The notes beneath the pieces were generated by a model. That model had not been told where the DNA came from. It saw only the letters and a program-made list of their open reading frames with translations, and did no database searches. DNA of 64,000 nucleotides, from the NCBI RefSeq assembly GCF_008728515.1, contig NC_044996.1, positions 121,584,750 to 121,648,749 of the forward strand, given 5' to 3'. The position numbers were made by a program, and so were the translations under genes. Shown here piece after piece: positions 34,124 through 45,604 of this stretch; within the stretch, counting starts at the first letter, position 1, and each line of letters starts with the position of its first letter. The DNA is from Papio anubis. Taxonomy: Eukaryota > Chordata > Mammalia > Primates > Cercopithecidae.

Positions 34124-34426
34124 GACCGGGCGCGGTGGCTCACTCCTGTAATCCCAGCACTCTGGGAGCCCGAGGCGGGTGGATCACGAGGTCACGAGAT
34201 CGAGGCCATCCTGGCCAACATGGTGAAACCCCGTCTCTACTAAAAATGTGGTGGCAAGTGCCACGTAGTTGTAATCCCCGATACTCGGGAGGCTGAGGCA
34301 GGAGAATCACTTGACCCCTGGAGGCGGAAGTTGCAGTGAGCCGAGATCTTGTCACTGCACTCCAGACTGGTGACAGAGCAAGACTCCATCTCAAAAAACA
34401 AAAAGAAAAAAAAAAGAAAAGAGAAA
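34124..34426 (+). mobile_element. Alu SINE (Y-like), linker deleted
   Basis: The text jumps from ACTAAAAATG to TGGTGGCAAGTGCC, losing the linker. Confidence 0.9.
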
Positions 34427-34438
34427 CTGTATTACGGT

Positions 34439-34686
34439 TCTTTTTTTTGTTGGGCTGGAAGTGCAGTGGCAGCCTGCAAGCCTCGCCTCCTGGGTTCCAT
34501 GCCTCTCCTGCCTCAGCCTCAGAGTAGCTGGGACTACAGGCATGCCACCTGCATCCGGCTAGTTTTTTGTATTTTTGTGGGGCTGGGGTTTCCTGCCCGT
34601 GTTGTAGGATGGTCTCTTCTGACCTGCGTGATCGCCCGTCTGGCCTCAGGTACTGGGATTACAGGCTTGAGCCACGGCGCCCGGCC
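34439..34686 (-). mobile_element. AluYR-type SINE with many small gaps
   Basis: Carries the young GGCTTGAGCC marker, yet more than a dozen small gaps are spread over 250 bases. That mismatch of age and damage suggests poor base calling. Confidence 0.8.
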
Positions 34687-34719
34687 TACAGTTCTATCAT
34701 AAGAAAAAGAATCAAAATT

Positions 34720-34918
34720 GGCCTTGCAGGCGTGGTGGCTCACGCCTATTAGGTGGGCGACGGATCACGAGGGTGGGGATGAGAGACATGTCTGGCTAAC
34801 GATATCTCAGTGTGTCAGGAGGGGTGGGAAGGCAGACGGGGAGGCGGAGCTGCAGTGAGCTGAGATGGCCGCCCTCCCATCCTGGAGGAGCAACAAATGA
34901 GACTCTGTCTCAAAAAAT
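34720..34918 (+). mobile_element. Alu SINE, garbled
   Basis: Recognisable start (GGCGTGGTGGCTCACGCC) and end (GAGACTCTGTCTCAAAAAA) with a scrambled interior. Confidence 0.7.
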
Positions 34919-34930
34919 AATCAAATTTTA

Positions 34931-35225
34931 GTCTGGGCACAGTGGTGGCTCACCTGTAATCCCAGCATTTTTGGGAGGCTGAGGCAGGTGGATCCTGAGG
35001 TTCAGGAGTTCAAGACCAGCCTGGCCAACATTGTGAGACCCTGTCTGTACTAAAAATACAAAAATTAGTTGAGCATGGTGGCAGGCACCTGTAATCCCAG
35101 CTACTCAGGAGGCTGAGACAGGAGAATCGCTTGAACCCGGGAGGTGGAGGTTTCAGTGAGCCGAGATTGCGCCATTGCACTCCAGCCTGGGTGACAAGAG
35201 CGAAACTCTGTATCAAAAAAAAAAA
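34931..35225 (+). mobile_element. Alu SINE
   Basis: Complete dimer leading into a purine-rich tract. Confidence 0.92.
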
Positions 35226-35340
35226 GAGAGAGAGAGAGAGAAACAAAGAAAGAAAGAGAAAAGAAAGAGGAAGGGGAAGGGAAAGGAAGGAAGGGAAAGG
35301 GAAAGGGAAAGGGGAAAGGAAAATGGAAAGGAAGAGAGAG
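35226..35340. repeat. Purine-rich low-complexity tract (GA / GGGAAA)
   Basis: About 115 bases with only A and G apart from rare changes, grown from the Alu tail. A homopurine tract of this length can adopt triplex structure. Confidence 0.9.
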
Positions 35341-35424
35341 ATCATAAACTGCTGTGCTGTTATGTCAGTGCTTGACTCTGATTCCTACAGGTCTTGGATG
35401 TGTAGGAGAGTCAAAACTCTCTTC

Positions 35425-35905
35425 TCTTAGTGTCCTGGCTGGGCCTGAGAATTACATTGACGTAAAGCATATTAACAGGAGAAAAGTGTACAAATTTAAT
35501 GTAAGTTTTATGTGACTCAGGAGCCCTGGGAAGGAAATGAAGACCCAAAGAAGTGACAAAACCAACAGGGTTTTGTATTAGGTTGAACAACGAGAGGCAA
35601 TTGTGGAAAAGTAACTAAATTATGTAGAGAGTTTGTTAAAGGAAGGTAAGAATTAGTTTCACAAAGTGTGTTTGTACAGGATTCTCAGAGCTGTGACTCC
35701 CCGTGGAAGAATGTTACTTTTTTCCTGGTACAGGGAGGGCATGGTCACGTGGGAGTTTCTCTCTCCTGTTTGCAGGAAGCAAAGGGGAGATTAGAATGCC
35801 CTTCTTGTATCTGCTGTTTTCAAAGTGCCTTTAGCTTGAAGTAATCCTTACGTCATGGTGGCATATTTTGGCATAGAGTATTCTGCCACCCTTCAGCTGC
35901 ATGTT
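35425..35905 (-). mobile_element. ERV1-type LTR, old, antisense
   Basis: Read on the minus strand, the end (CTCCTGTTAATATGC, AATTCTCAGGCCCAGCC, AGGACACTAAGAG) matches the 3' part of an ERV1 LTR family I cannot name. Ends are approximate. Confidence 0.5.
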
Positions 35906-36145
35906 GTAGCAGGAGCACCCTCAAGGCAAGGGAGATGACAGCCAACAGCCCCAGGCTAAAGCCTCCAGCTTACGAACTATTGTGAAATAGTGGTAGCCAT
36001 GAAATCCTGGCTTGGCCCAGTTCACCTAGCCCTGAGCCAACTCCTTGGGAGGGTCTTGGAGAGGGGCAGGGCATCATGACTGATCATTGTACCAGGAAAC
36101 CGTGCAAGCAGTAGAGGAGTTCTCCAAGCGAATGAAAGGAAATGG

Positions 36146-36403
36146 GGGCACTTTGGGAGGCCGAGGCGGGTAGATCACCTGACATCAGGAGTTCCTGACC
36201 AACATGATGAAACCCTGTCTCTACGAAAAATACAAAAAAATTAGCCGGGCATGGTGGCGGGTGCCTGTAATCCCAGCTACTCAGGAGGCTGAGGCAGGAG
36301 ATTCACTTGAACCCAGGAGATGGAGGTTGCACTAAGCCAAGATATCGGCACTGCACTCCAGCCTGGGCAACAGGAGTGAGACTCCATTTCAAAAAAAAAA
36401 AAA
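36146..36403 (+). mobile_element. Alu SINE, 5' truncated
   Basis: Begins directly at GGGGGCACTTTGGGAGGCC. Confidence 0.9.
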
Positions 36404-36963
36404 GGTTTAATATATCGCTCATTTCTCAGCCCCTGCTGTTCAGCACATTTTCCCCACAGGTTCTGACAACTCCTTTGTTTTTTTTTTTCCTGCTCGCTTC
36501 CTTTGTCCTGCTTACAAATCATGTGATTCTATTTTTCAGTGCTGTCTCTTTCTCTTCATTTTCCTTATCCTTTGTACTCTTCACTGTGTCTTGTTTTGGA
36601 CTTTTTCTAAAACAAAGCACTAATAATGCAAACCTTTCCTAAAAGTTGTTAGGGTACTGTATGCAATGTATACTGGGATAATTGGGCCTGTTACCCCAGG
36701 AACTACCCCAGACTGCCCCCTAAGAGTATAGGTGGGAGTGTATAGATTGTAACGATGATATGATTCTGTTTTATAAAATGAAAGAAGTTAGACACGAATC
36801 CAACAGCATCAGCCACAACAGCTTCAAAAAGAAGTCTTCCATATAAATAATTCATATTAAAAGATTTTTTTTTCATTTAGAACAAATAATCCCCTTCTAA
36901 ACCTTTAAATCATCCAGAAAACACATTTGATGTTTCTGTCCCCAAGTATATATATGTGTTTTA
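36404..36963. other. No gene or repeat seen
   Basis: AT-rich, single-copy-looking sequence. Confidence 0.35.
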
Positions 36964-37268
36964 TTTTTTATTTTATTTTCTTTTTTGAGACGAACTCTCG
37001 CTCTGTCGCCCAGGCTGGAGTGTAGTGGCATGATCTCAGCTCACTGCAACTTCTGCCTCCTGGGCTCAAGCGATTCCCCTGCCTTAGCCTCCCAAGTAAG
37101 TGGGATTACAAGTATGTTCCACCACGCCTGGCTACTTTTTGTATTTTTAGTAGAGATGGGGTTTTATCATGTTGGCCAGGTTGGCCTCGAACTCCTGGCC
37201 TCAAGTGATCTGCCTGCCTTGGCCTCCCAAAGTACTGGGATTACACGTGTGAGCCACCACACCCAGCC
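36964..37268 (-). mobile_element. Alu SINE
   Basis: Complete reverse dimer. TATATATGTGTTTTA before and TATATGTGTGTTTCA after it suggest the target. Confidence 0.92.
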
Positions 37269-37679
37269 TATATGTGTGTTTCATATTCTTTATTTTCAGT
37301 ACTCAAATAGTAAAGTCAAAGGTTTATCTGAGTTCTGATGATAGCTTCCTTAACAGGAAATGAAACTGCCAACGTTCCACAAAGCAGACAAAGTACCTAA
37401 TTTGTTGAAAAAAAATCATGCTGAATCACCAGAAGAAAACTGTCTTAAGCGTAATCAACTGAACATTTGTGTGTAAGTATTTTTAAAATTAACTTGCCTT
37501 CAAAATTAAATGGCTCTATAGACAGTCACGTAATGGTGTGATCCACAATTTAAAATGTATTTTTAGAATTTCTGACTTACATGCTGATTAGAAAACCTGC
37601 AAGTCACAATCGTTTGACATTTTGGAATAGGGCAGTTGGAGTTGAAAGTGGGAAGAAAAGTCACTGGAAATATTTCTTC
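37269..37679. other. No gene or repeat seen
   Basis: About 410 bases of single-copy-looking DNA. Confidence 0.3.
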
Positions 37680-37981
37680 TTTTTTTTTTTTTTTTTTTGA
37701 GATGGAGTCTTGCTCTGTCGCCCAGGCTGGAGCACAGTGGCGCAATCTTGGCTCAGTGGAAGCTCCGCCTCCCAGGTTCACACCATTCTCCTGCCTCAGC
37801 CTCCCAAGTAGCTGGGACTACAGGTGCCCACCACCACGCCCGGCTAATTTTTTTTTGTAGTTTAGTAGAGACGGGGTTTCACCATGTTAGCCAGGATGGT
37901 CTGGATCTCCTGACCTCATGATCTGCCTGCCTCAGCCTCCCAAAGTGCTGGGATTACAAGCGTGAGCCACCATACCTGGCC
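37680..37981 (-). mobile_element. Alu SINE (Y-like)
   Basis: T18 head. GTCACTGGAAATATTT / GTTACTGGAAAATTT flank it. Confidence 0.93.
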
Positions 37982-38167
37982 ATGTTACTGGAAAATTTTA
38001 AGAACAAAGTAATGTTAGGCCATATATACTACTTTTTATTTCTTTATAGTCTGAATTTTTTGTGAACTACTTTTACTTTAACCCAATTAGAAAATTGCAT
38101 GGCTTTACACACTGTCAAAGGTTTTTGGAGGGCTTGTTTTTATTTTTATTTATATTTATTTTTAACT

Positions 38168-38305
38168 AATTTTTTTCTTTTTTTTTGTAGAGACAGTGTC
38201 TCACTGTGTTGTGCAGGCTGTTCTTGAACTCCTGGCCTCAAGAAATCCTTCTGCTTTGGCCACCCAAAGTGCTGGAATTACAGGTGTAAGCCACTGAGCC
38301 TAGCC
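38168..38305 (-). mobile_element. Alu-type monomer
   Basis: Single diverged monomer from TGTAGAGACAGTG to GAGCCTAGCC. Confidence 0.82.
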
Positions 38306-38325
38306 TTGTTTTTTATTTTTGCTTA

Positions 38326-38618
38326 TTTTATTTTATTTGAGACGGTATCTCGCTATGTCGCCCAGGCTGGAGTGCAGTGGCACGATCTCGGCTCACTGCA
38401 ACCTCCACCTCCTGGGTTCAAGCAATTCTTCTGCCTCAGTCTCCCAAGTAGCTGGGACTACACGTACGTGCCACCACGCCCAGCTAATTTTTGTATTTTT
38501 GGTGGAGACGAGGCTTCATCATATTGGCCAGGCTGATCTCGAACTCCTGACCTTGTGATCTGCCTGCCTCGGCCTCCCAAAGTGCTGGGATTACAGGCAT
38601 GAGCCACCATGCCTGGCT
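38326..38618 (-). mobile_element. Alu SINE
   Basis: Complete reverse dimer with a TTTTA-rich head. Confidence 0.92.
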
Positions 38619-38707
38619 TGTTTTGTTTTTTAAGTAACTACTTTGTTAGTTGACTATTTGGTTTACCTCACAGTCTTCCAAATTACTTTTTACTTTTATT
38701 GGTTTTT

Positions 38708-38834
38708 TAAATTTTAAATTGAGACAGGGTCTTGCCGTGTTGCCACAGCTGGTCTGGAACTGGGCTCAAGCAATCCTCCCACCTTGGCCACCCAAAGTGC
38801 TTGGGATTACAGGCATGAGCTGCTGCGCCTGGCC
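38708..38834 (-). mobile_element. Alu-type monomer
   Basis: Single monomer, AATTGAGACAGGGTC to CGCCTGGCC. Confidence 0.82.
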
Positions 38835-38870
38835 TACTTTTTATTTTTATTTTCATTTATTTATTTATTT

Positions 38871-39154
38871 AGTTTTTTAAAGACAGGGTCTTGCTCTGTC
38901 ACCCAGGTTGGAGTGCAGTGGTACAACAATAGTAGCCTCAAACTCCTGGGTGCAAGGAATCTTACTGCCTCAGCCTCCCAAGTAGCTAGGACTACAGGCA
39001 TGTGCCACCATGCCCAGCTATTTTCTTAATTTTTTGTAGAGACAGAGTCTTACTATGTTGCCCAGGCTGATCTCAAATTCTTGGCCTCTAGCAATCCTCT
39101 CACCTTGACCTCCCAAAGTGCTGGGATTACAGGGATGAGCCGCTGCACCCAGCC
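38871..39154 (-). mobile_element. Alu SINE, old (J-like)
   Basis: CCAAATTACTTTTTA occurs before the preceding monomer (38679) and after this element (39155). The whole cluster therefore sits in one duplicated target. Confidence 0.9.
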
Positions 39155-39348
39155 CCAAATTACTTTTTAAAATATATGCTTTATCACTTTGCTCACTTTA
39201 CACACATGACTTTTTCTATTAGAGAAACGAGAAAGCAAAATACTAGAATTCCCAGACTCCCTTACAGCTAAGGGTCGTCAGGTGACACATTTCGGCCAAT
39301 GAAATGTAGGTGGAAGTGCTTGGCGATGGCTTTCTTCAGAATTAAAAA

Positions 39349-40318
39349 CCAAAAAAGGGCTTCTTCTCTGAAAAAACACCAAATGGCGGATGACGCCGGT
39401 GCAGCAGGGGGGCCCGGAGGCCCTGGTGGCCCTGGGATGGAGAACCGCGGTGGCTTCCGTGGAGGTTTCGGCAGTGGCATCCGGGGCCGGGGTCGCGGCG
39501 GTGGACTGGACCGGGGCCGAGGCCACGGAGCTAGGGGAGGCAAGGCCGAGGATAAGGAGTGGACTCTTGTCACCAAGCTGGGCCGCCTGGTCAAGGACAT
39601 GAAGATCAAGTCCCTGGAGAAAATCTATCTCTTCTCCCTGCCCATTAAGGAATCTGAGCTCATTGACTTTTTCCTGGGGGCCTCTCTCAAGGAGGAGGTT
39701 TTGAAGATTATGCCGGTGCAGAAGCAGACCCGTGCTGGCCAGTGCACCAGGTTCAAGGCGTTTGTTGCCATGGGGGACTACAATGGCCACGTCGGTGTGG
39801 GTGTTAAGTGCTCCAAGGAGGTGGCCACCGCCATCCGTGGGGCCATGATCCTGGCCAAGCTCTCCACTGTCCTCCTGCGCAGAGGCTACTGGGGGAACAA
39901 GATCGGCAAGCCCCACACCGTCCCTTGCAAGGTACAGGCCGCTGCAGCTCTGTGCTGGTGTGCCTCATCCCTGCACCCAGGGGCACTGGCGGCGTCTCAG
40001 TGCCTGTGCCCAAGAAGCTGCTCATGATGGCTGGTATCGATGACTGCTACACCTCAGCCCGGGGCTGCACTGCCACCCTGGGCAACTTTGCCAAGGCCAC
40101 CTTTGATGCCATCTCTAAGACCTACAGCTACCTGGCCCCCAGCTTCCGGAAGGAGACTATTTACCAAGTCTCCCTATCAGGAATTCACTGACCACCTCGT
40201 CAAGACCCACACTAGAGTCTCCGTGCAGCGGACCCAGGCTCCAGCCGTGGCTACATCATAGGGTTTTTACACAAGAAAAATAAAGTGAATTAAGCCTGAA
40301 GAAAAAACAAAAAAAAAA
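39349..40318 (+). pseudogene. RPS2 processed pseudogene (40S ribosomal protein uS5)
   Basis: An intronless copy of the small-subunit ribosomal protein S2 mRNA. The start codon is at 39383 in the RPS2 context ACACCAAATGGCGG, followed by the Gly/Arg-rich N-terminus (RGGFRGGFGSGIRGRGRGG) and the conserved uS5 core. The frame is intact for about 184 codons. A 2-base deletion near 39933 (where AAGGTGACAGG is expected) shifts it, and a second 2-base loss near 40160 shifts it again. The last frame ends at the authentic stop (TAG 40259-40261). The normal 3'UTR with AATAAA at 40279-40284 and an A-rich tail (40299-40318) follow. No introns, a tail and AAAAAAGG-like text at both ends indicate L1-mediated retrocopying. 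Substitutions such as R-to-C and V-to-L in the core show neutral decay. The parental gene is elsewhere. Confidence 0.96.
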
Positions 40319-40428
40319 GGCCAAGCAGTATGAGGAAAGGCTGTGATTTCTTTTACCCGCTGCCTTCCCCCATTTCCTTGGGTAGAATGGACACATTGTA
40401 GGAAGTGACATTAAGTTGAGAGCTGAGG

Positions 40429-41052
40429 GGTTGGGCACAGTGGTTCACACCTGTAATCCCAGCACTTTGGGAGGCAGAGGCTGGAGGATGACCTGAGGTC
40501 TAGAGTTCGAGACCAGCTTGGCCAACATGGTGAAACCCCTGTCTCTACTAAAAAATAACAATAAATAAATAAATAAAATTTTAAAAAGGCCAGGCAGGGG
40601 GCTCATGCCTGTAATCCAGCACTTTGGGAGGCTGAGGCGGGCAAATCACAAGGTCAGGAGTTCGAGACCAGCCTGGCCAACATGGTGAAACCCCAGTCTC
40701 TACTAAAAATACAAAAAATTAGCTGGGTGTGGTGGCAGGTGCCTATAATCCCAGCTATTTGGGAGGTTGAGGCGGGAGAATCGCTTGAACCCGAGAGGTG
40801 GAGGTTGTAGTGAGCCGAGATCCCACCACTGCACTCCAGCCCGGGCAACAGTGCAAGACTCCGTCTCAAAAAAAAAAAAAAAAAATTAGCTGGGTGAGGC
40901 GCAAACCTGTGGTACCAGCTACTTGGGAGGCTGAGGCAGAAAAATCGCTTGAACCCAGGAGGCAGAGGCTGCAGTGAGCTGAGGTCGCACCACTGCACTC
41001 TAACCTTGGCGACAGAGCAAGACTCCGTCTCAAAAAAAAAAAAAAAAAAAAA
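40429..41052 (+). mobile_element. Alu SINE split by a later Alu
   Basis: Left monomer 40429-40587 and right monomer 40885-41052 belong together. AAGTTGAG precedes (about 40413) and follows (41053). Confidence 0.87.
40588..40884 (+). mobile_element. Alu SINE nested in an older Alu
   Basis: Complete dimer inserted in the middle A-rich linker, the usual weak spot. Confidence 0.92.
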
Positions 41053-41628
41053 GTTGAGCGTTGAGGAAGAATAGGTAGGAGTTAATTAGATGTAGGCAAT
41101 CAGAGGTCTTCAAAGAATAGTGCCCTGCCAAGAAATTACATTTAATAAAGAATAATTGAAGGACTGGATATCTGACTTTATCTTCAAATCATCAAAAGCC
41201 TGCTCAGTGGATGAGATGGCTCCTGCTTCAGCAGGGCAGAATTAAGGCCACAAATGGGTGAATGCAAACAACAGAGGCAGCTTTCAACCATGCTAGTTGA
41301 AGATTTTGACAAATAGAACTTTCAAACAGTGCTTTGAGCTACCATGTAGGTAGTAATTTCACCATCATTGAATGTGTTCAAGCAGATGCTGAGTGATGCC
41401 CACCCGGGACCAATAGAAATGGTAGTCCTGTTGTCAATGCAGTGATTGTAGTATTTCAGTTTTATTCAAACATTTTTGCTCACATATGCCCTAAAAGAAT
41501 TTTGAATAGCTATATATCCCCTCACCTATTTTATTTTGTCTTTTAAATTTTTCATTGTAAAATGTTCCTTCATCTGTTTCAAACAGATGTCTTATATTTG
41601 TAAAATCATAGTTTTAAAATTTGCAAAG
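41053..41628. other. No gene or recognisable repeat seen
   Basis: Single-copy-looking AT-rich sequence. Confidence 0.35.
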
Positions 41629-41939
41629 GGCCAGGTGCAGTGGCTCACACCTGTAATCCCAACACTTGGAGAAGCCGAGGAGGGCGGATCACTTGAGGTC
41701 AGCAGTTCAAGACAGCCTGGCTAACAAGGTGAAACCCCCGTCTCTACTAAAACTACAAAAAAAAAAAAAAAAAAAAAGCCGGGCGTGGTGGTGCGGGCCT
41801 GTAATCCCAGCTACTCGGGAGGCTGAGGCAGGAGAATTGCTTGAACCTGGGAAGCGGAGGTTGGAGTGAGCCGAGATCACACTGCTGCACTCCAGCCTGG
41901 GTGACAGAATGAAACTCCGTCTCAAAAAAAAAAAAAAAA
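41629..41939 (+). mobile_element. Alu SINE with expanded linker
   Basis: The middle A-rich linker has grown to about 20 A (41757-41777), and the tail has 17 A. Confidence 0.93.
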
Positions 41940-42000
41940 GGTGCAAAGAATGTGATTTCTGGTGTACTACACATTATACACATGGCTTACATCTCTTTTT

Positions 42001-42155
42001 TTCTTTTTTTGAGACAGAGTCTTGCTCTGTCACCCAGGCTAGTGTGCAGTGGCATGATCCTGACTCACTGCAACTTCTGCCTCCCAGGTTCAAGTGATTC
42101 TCCTGCCTCAGCTTCCCGAGTAGCTGGGATTACAGGTGCCCACCACCACGCCCTG
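42001..42155 (-). mobile_element. Alu SINE, truncated
   Basis: Stops after CACCACGCCCTGG; the left monomer is absent. Confidence 0.85.
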
Positions 42156-42311
42156 GTAATTTAAATCTATTTTTATTGCTTCAGAATCTTAGCATAGCTC
42201 ATTTAGCTTGTTCTGTTAATGGAAAGTGCCTGTTCTATAACCTAATGACAAAGCCAGTCCTTACTATCAAACCAATCAGCCAAATCAGACGAACTTGTAG
42301 ACGATTGTGCA

Positions 42312-42622
42312 GACCAGGCGTGGTGGGTCATACCTGTAATCCTAGCACTTTGGGAGGCTAGGTGGGCAGATAGCTTGAGGCCAGGAGTTCAAGACCAGCC
42401 ATGGGCAACATGACGAAACCCCGTCTCTACAAAAACAAAACAAAACAAACACAAAAATTAGAATAAAAGTAGCCAGGCATGGTGGCGTGCACCTGTAGTC
42501 CCAGCTACTTGGGAGACTAAGAGTGGGAGGATCCTGCCGAGCCAGGAAGGTTAGTAGTAGTGAGCCATGCAGTCTCGCCACTGCACTCCAGCCTGAGTAA
42601 CAAGTGAGACCCTGTCTCAAAA
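42312..42622 (+). mobile_element. Alu SINE, old
   Basis: Diverged dimer with a CAAAACAAAACAAACAC linker expansion. Confidence 0.9.
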
Positions 42623-43188
42623 GCAGTTTGTCACCTGGACTACACAGTTGCCATTTTCTTTCTTTTCTTTTCTCTTTCCTTCTTCTTTTTTTTTTTTTTT
42701 TAACCAAAGCTCTCTTTTTTCAGGTCTTGAGAAAGAAAATTGTCCCAAACTCAATCTGGAAGAGAACTTTTAGGGCTGAGGTAATTTACAGTCTCTTCCA
42801 GAACGTAATCAGCAATCCTGATATAATGCTTGAGTAGTCTTTTTCTGCAAAGTTATGGTTTCCACCCAGCTGCCTGGCTGCTGAGACTCTATAACCAATA
42901 GTTCATTGTATCACTTTTATCTCTACCAAGAAAGAAGTCTTCGAATTGACTTGCTCAGGAGCTTCTTTCTTTGTGGAACTTGAAATAAAACCCCAGTACA
43001 TGCTCCTACCTAAGCAATCTGAGAAGCGGTCTCAACTCTCTGGGAACTCTTCCCTTGAGAGCTATACATTCCTGAATTATTCTTTGGTTTGATGCCCAGA
43101 GGTTTTTACACCTTGGGGGTAGCACCCTCTGCTAAGATTCAGGGTGGGTTAGGGGTACACCTTTCTTTAGTAAGGTGGGAGAAGGACA
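42623..43188. other. No gene seen; pyrimidine-rich patch
   Basis: TTTCTTTTC low-complexity DNA at 42655-42702, then single-copy-looking sequence. Confidence 0.35.
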
Positions 43189-43189
43189 T

Positions 43190-43633
43190 TTATTTATTTA
43201 TTTTAGAGACAGGGGTTTCACTGTGTGCCCAGGCTGGTCTCAAACTTCTGGGCTCAAGCAATCCACCCACCTCCACCTCCCAAAGTGTTGAGTGCAGCCA
43301 AGGCCGGGAACGGTGGCTCACCCCTATTATCCCAGTACTTTGGGAGGCCAAGGCAGGTGGATCACCTGAGGTCAGGAGTTCAAGACCAGCCTGGCCAACA
43401 TGGTGAAACCCCCATCTGTACCAAAAATACAAAAATTAGCCGGGCATGGTGGTGGGCGCCTGTACTCCCAGCTACTCAGGAGGCTGAGGTAGGAGAATCA
43501 CTTGAACCTGAGAGGCGGAGGTTGTAGTGAATCGAGATTGCGCCACTGCACTCCAGGCTGGGCAACAGAGCGGGACTCTGTCTCAAAAATAAATAAATAA
43601 AAAGAGTGCCGCTGTGAACCACCCCATCTGGCC
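43190..43633 (-). mobile_element. Alu-type monomer split by an Alu
   Basis: The reverse monomer (43190-43301) stops at GTGTTGAGTGCAGCC. Its last bases reappear at 43604-43633 (GTGCCGCTGTGAACCACC...CTGGCC). Confidence 0.8.
43302..43603 (+). mobile_element. Alu SINE nested in an Alu monomer
   Basis: Complete dimer with an AAATAAATAAATAAA tail; opposite orientation to its host. Confidence 0.92.
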
Positions 43634-43690
43634 AGGAAGGGCATTTATGAAAGAGGAAAGAGGCAAGAGGAGCCAAGTGTGACCTCTTGT

Positions 43691-43836
43691 TATTATTATT
43701 TTAAACTTTTTTCTTTTTTAGAGACAAGCTCTCACTATATTGCCCAGGTTGGTCTCAAACTCCTGGGCTCAAGGGATCCTCCCGCCTTGGCCTCCCCAAG
43801 TGCTGGGATTACAGGTATAAGCCACCGCGCCCAGCC
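43691..43836 (-). mobile_element. Free Alu-type monomer with target duplication
   Basis: CCAAGTGTGACCTCTT at 43674-43689 and 43837-43852 brackets one reverse monomer. Confidence 0.88.
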
Positions 43837-43852
43837 CAAGTGTGACCTCTTA

Positions 43853-44184
43853 ACCTCAGGAGCATTTTCAGGCAGATCATTTCCTGAAAGAGAAGTTGAG
43901 GTTTGGAACCCAAGTTCCTTAAAACTCAATACCCTGGGATGCTCTTGTATACCTCAAGCAACAAATATTTCCCAGTTTGATGGCCCTAAACTAGATGTGT
44001 CCTATATGCTTGGGGCAAAGGCTTATGTAAATGACCTAGAGAGTAATTTATCAGACATGATGTCAAGTGATTATTCTGAAGGCCCTTGGGGCAGCATCCT
44101 ACTACATCTTTTCTAATTTCCCCAAAGTCCACACTTCTCAGTTCCAGAGAGATCATATGGTGCCCATTAAAAATAGTCTTTAGA
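43853..44184. other. No gene or repeat seen
   Basis: About 330 bases of single-copy-looking DNA. Confidence 0.3.
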
Positions 44185-44482
44185 GACCAGGCACAGTGGC
44201 TCACGCCTGTAATCCCAGCACTTTGGGAGGCCGAGGTGGGTGGATCACTTCAGGTCGGGAGTTCGAGACCAGCCTGACCAACATGGAGAAACCCCCGTCT
44301 CTACTAAAAATAGAAATCAGCCAGGAGTGGTGGCACATGCCTGTAATCCCAGCTACTTGGGAGGCTGAGGCAGGAAAATCACTTGAACCTGGCAGGCGGA
44401 GGTTGCAGTGAGCCGAGACTGTGCCATTGCACTCCAGCCTGGGCAACAAGAGCGAAATGCCATCTCAAAAAAAAAAAAAAAA
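44185..44482 (+). mobile_element. Alu SINE
   Basis: Complete dimer. AAAATAGTCTTT before and AAAAAGTCTCT after it suggest the target. Confidence 0.93.
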
Positions 44483-45315
44483 GTCTCTCGAAGGCAGGCC
44501 TTGATTGAGTAGACTTGAAAGAAACAAGCTGTTCTGAATCTGGCCCCTAGGGGTTGGAGCATAAGAAACCTAAGGGTTTATTTTAAAAGGTAAATCTAAA
44601 AAAGTTATCATCTGAATCAAGACTTGTATGTATTTCATTAGAAGAAAGGCATTATTCTTTAAAATAATACTTTTGGTTTTGGCTTTTATCACTTGCAAAT
44701 GTCAACTTTAAATTCTCACTTCTTCTCTTGGTCCAGATGTTATGGAAATGTCATTCTTTCCTACAAGTCATTACCAGGAAACACTTAGGTCTTAAAAGGT
44801 ACACTGGGCTTTTCCCCACTGAGTTGTAGTTAGAAAGAATAATAAACATCATGAAATTCAAAACTAGGACAATATACCCAAAAAAATACTAACACAATAA
44901 CCTGGGCTGCAAAACTTGTTTAGCAAGTTTCAGCTGGAGGTTAATTAAAATCGGCTTGGAAACCTCTTAAAATACAGATTGTAATGTAAACCACACACAC
45001 AGCACCACCTAGATTCTTCCCTCAGGAGCTTTCTCCTCTCCACTTCCCTGGATTTTGGTGGGAACATTTCCCCAGAATTCCATCTGGTCTAGCTGAGACC
45101 ATGGTGCCCCTGACCATAACACAAGCCTTTTTCTCCCATCTCAGGGGAGAAGCAAGAGGACAGTGGATAGACAGGCCCCTCCTTCACAGTTCTAACAGCA
45201 CCCCCACATTCAGCTCCTTAAGCCTTTGAGCCCTTTTGGAAAGTGTGGTGGTATTGGAGTGGGGGTCGGGGGGAATGGAGGATTGTAAGAATTTCCCCCA
45301 GTGTTACATGTTTTT
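44483..45315. other. No gene or recognisable repeat seen
   Basis: About 830 bases of single-copy-looking DNA. Confidence 0.4.
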
Positions 45316-45604
45316 GGCCAGGCACAGTGGCTCATGCCTGTAATCCCAGCACCTTGGGAGGCCAAGGCAGATGGATCACTTGAGGCCAGGAGTTCAAGAC
45401 CAGCCTGGCCAACATGGTGAGACTTTGTCTTTACAAAAATTAGTCAGGTGTGGTAGCATGTGCCTGTAATCCCAGCTACTCCAGAGGCTGAGGTGGGAGG
45501 ATCACTTGAGCCTGGGAGCTCAAGGCTGTAGTAACCTGTGATTGTACCACTGCACTCAAGCCTGGGCGACAGAACAAGACCCTGTCTCAAAAAAAGAAAA
45601 AAAA
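45316..45604 (+). mobile_element. Alu SINE
   Basis: Dimer with a shortened linker (TTTACAAAAATTAGTC). Confidence 0.92.

Noticed and set aside
39278..39916. 212-codon minus-strand frame
   Set aside because: Antisense shadow of the RPS2 pseudogene, whose GC-rich codons leave the opposite strand open.
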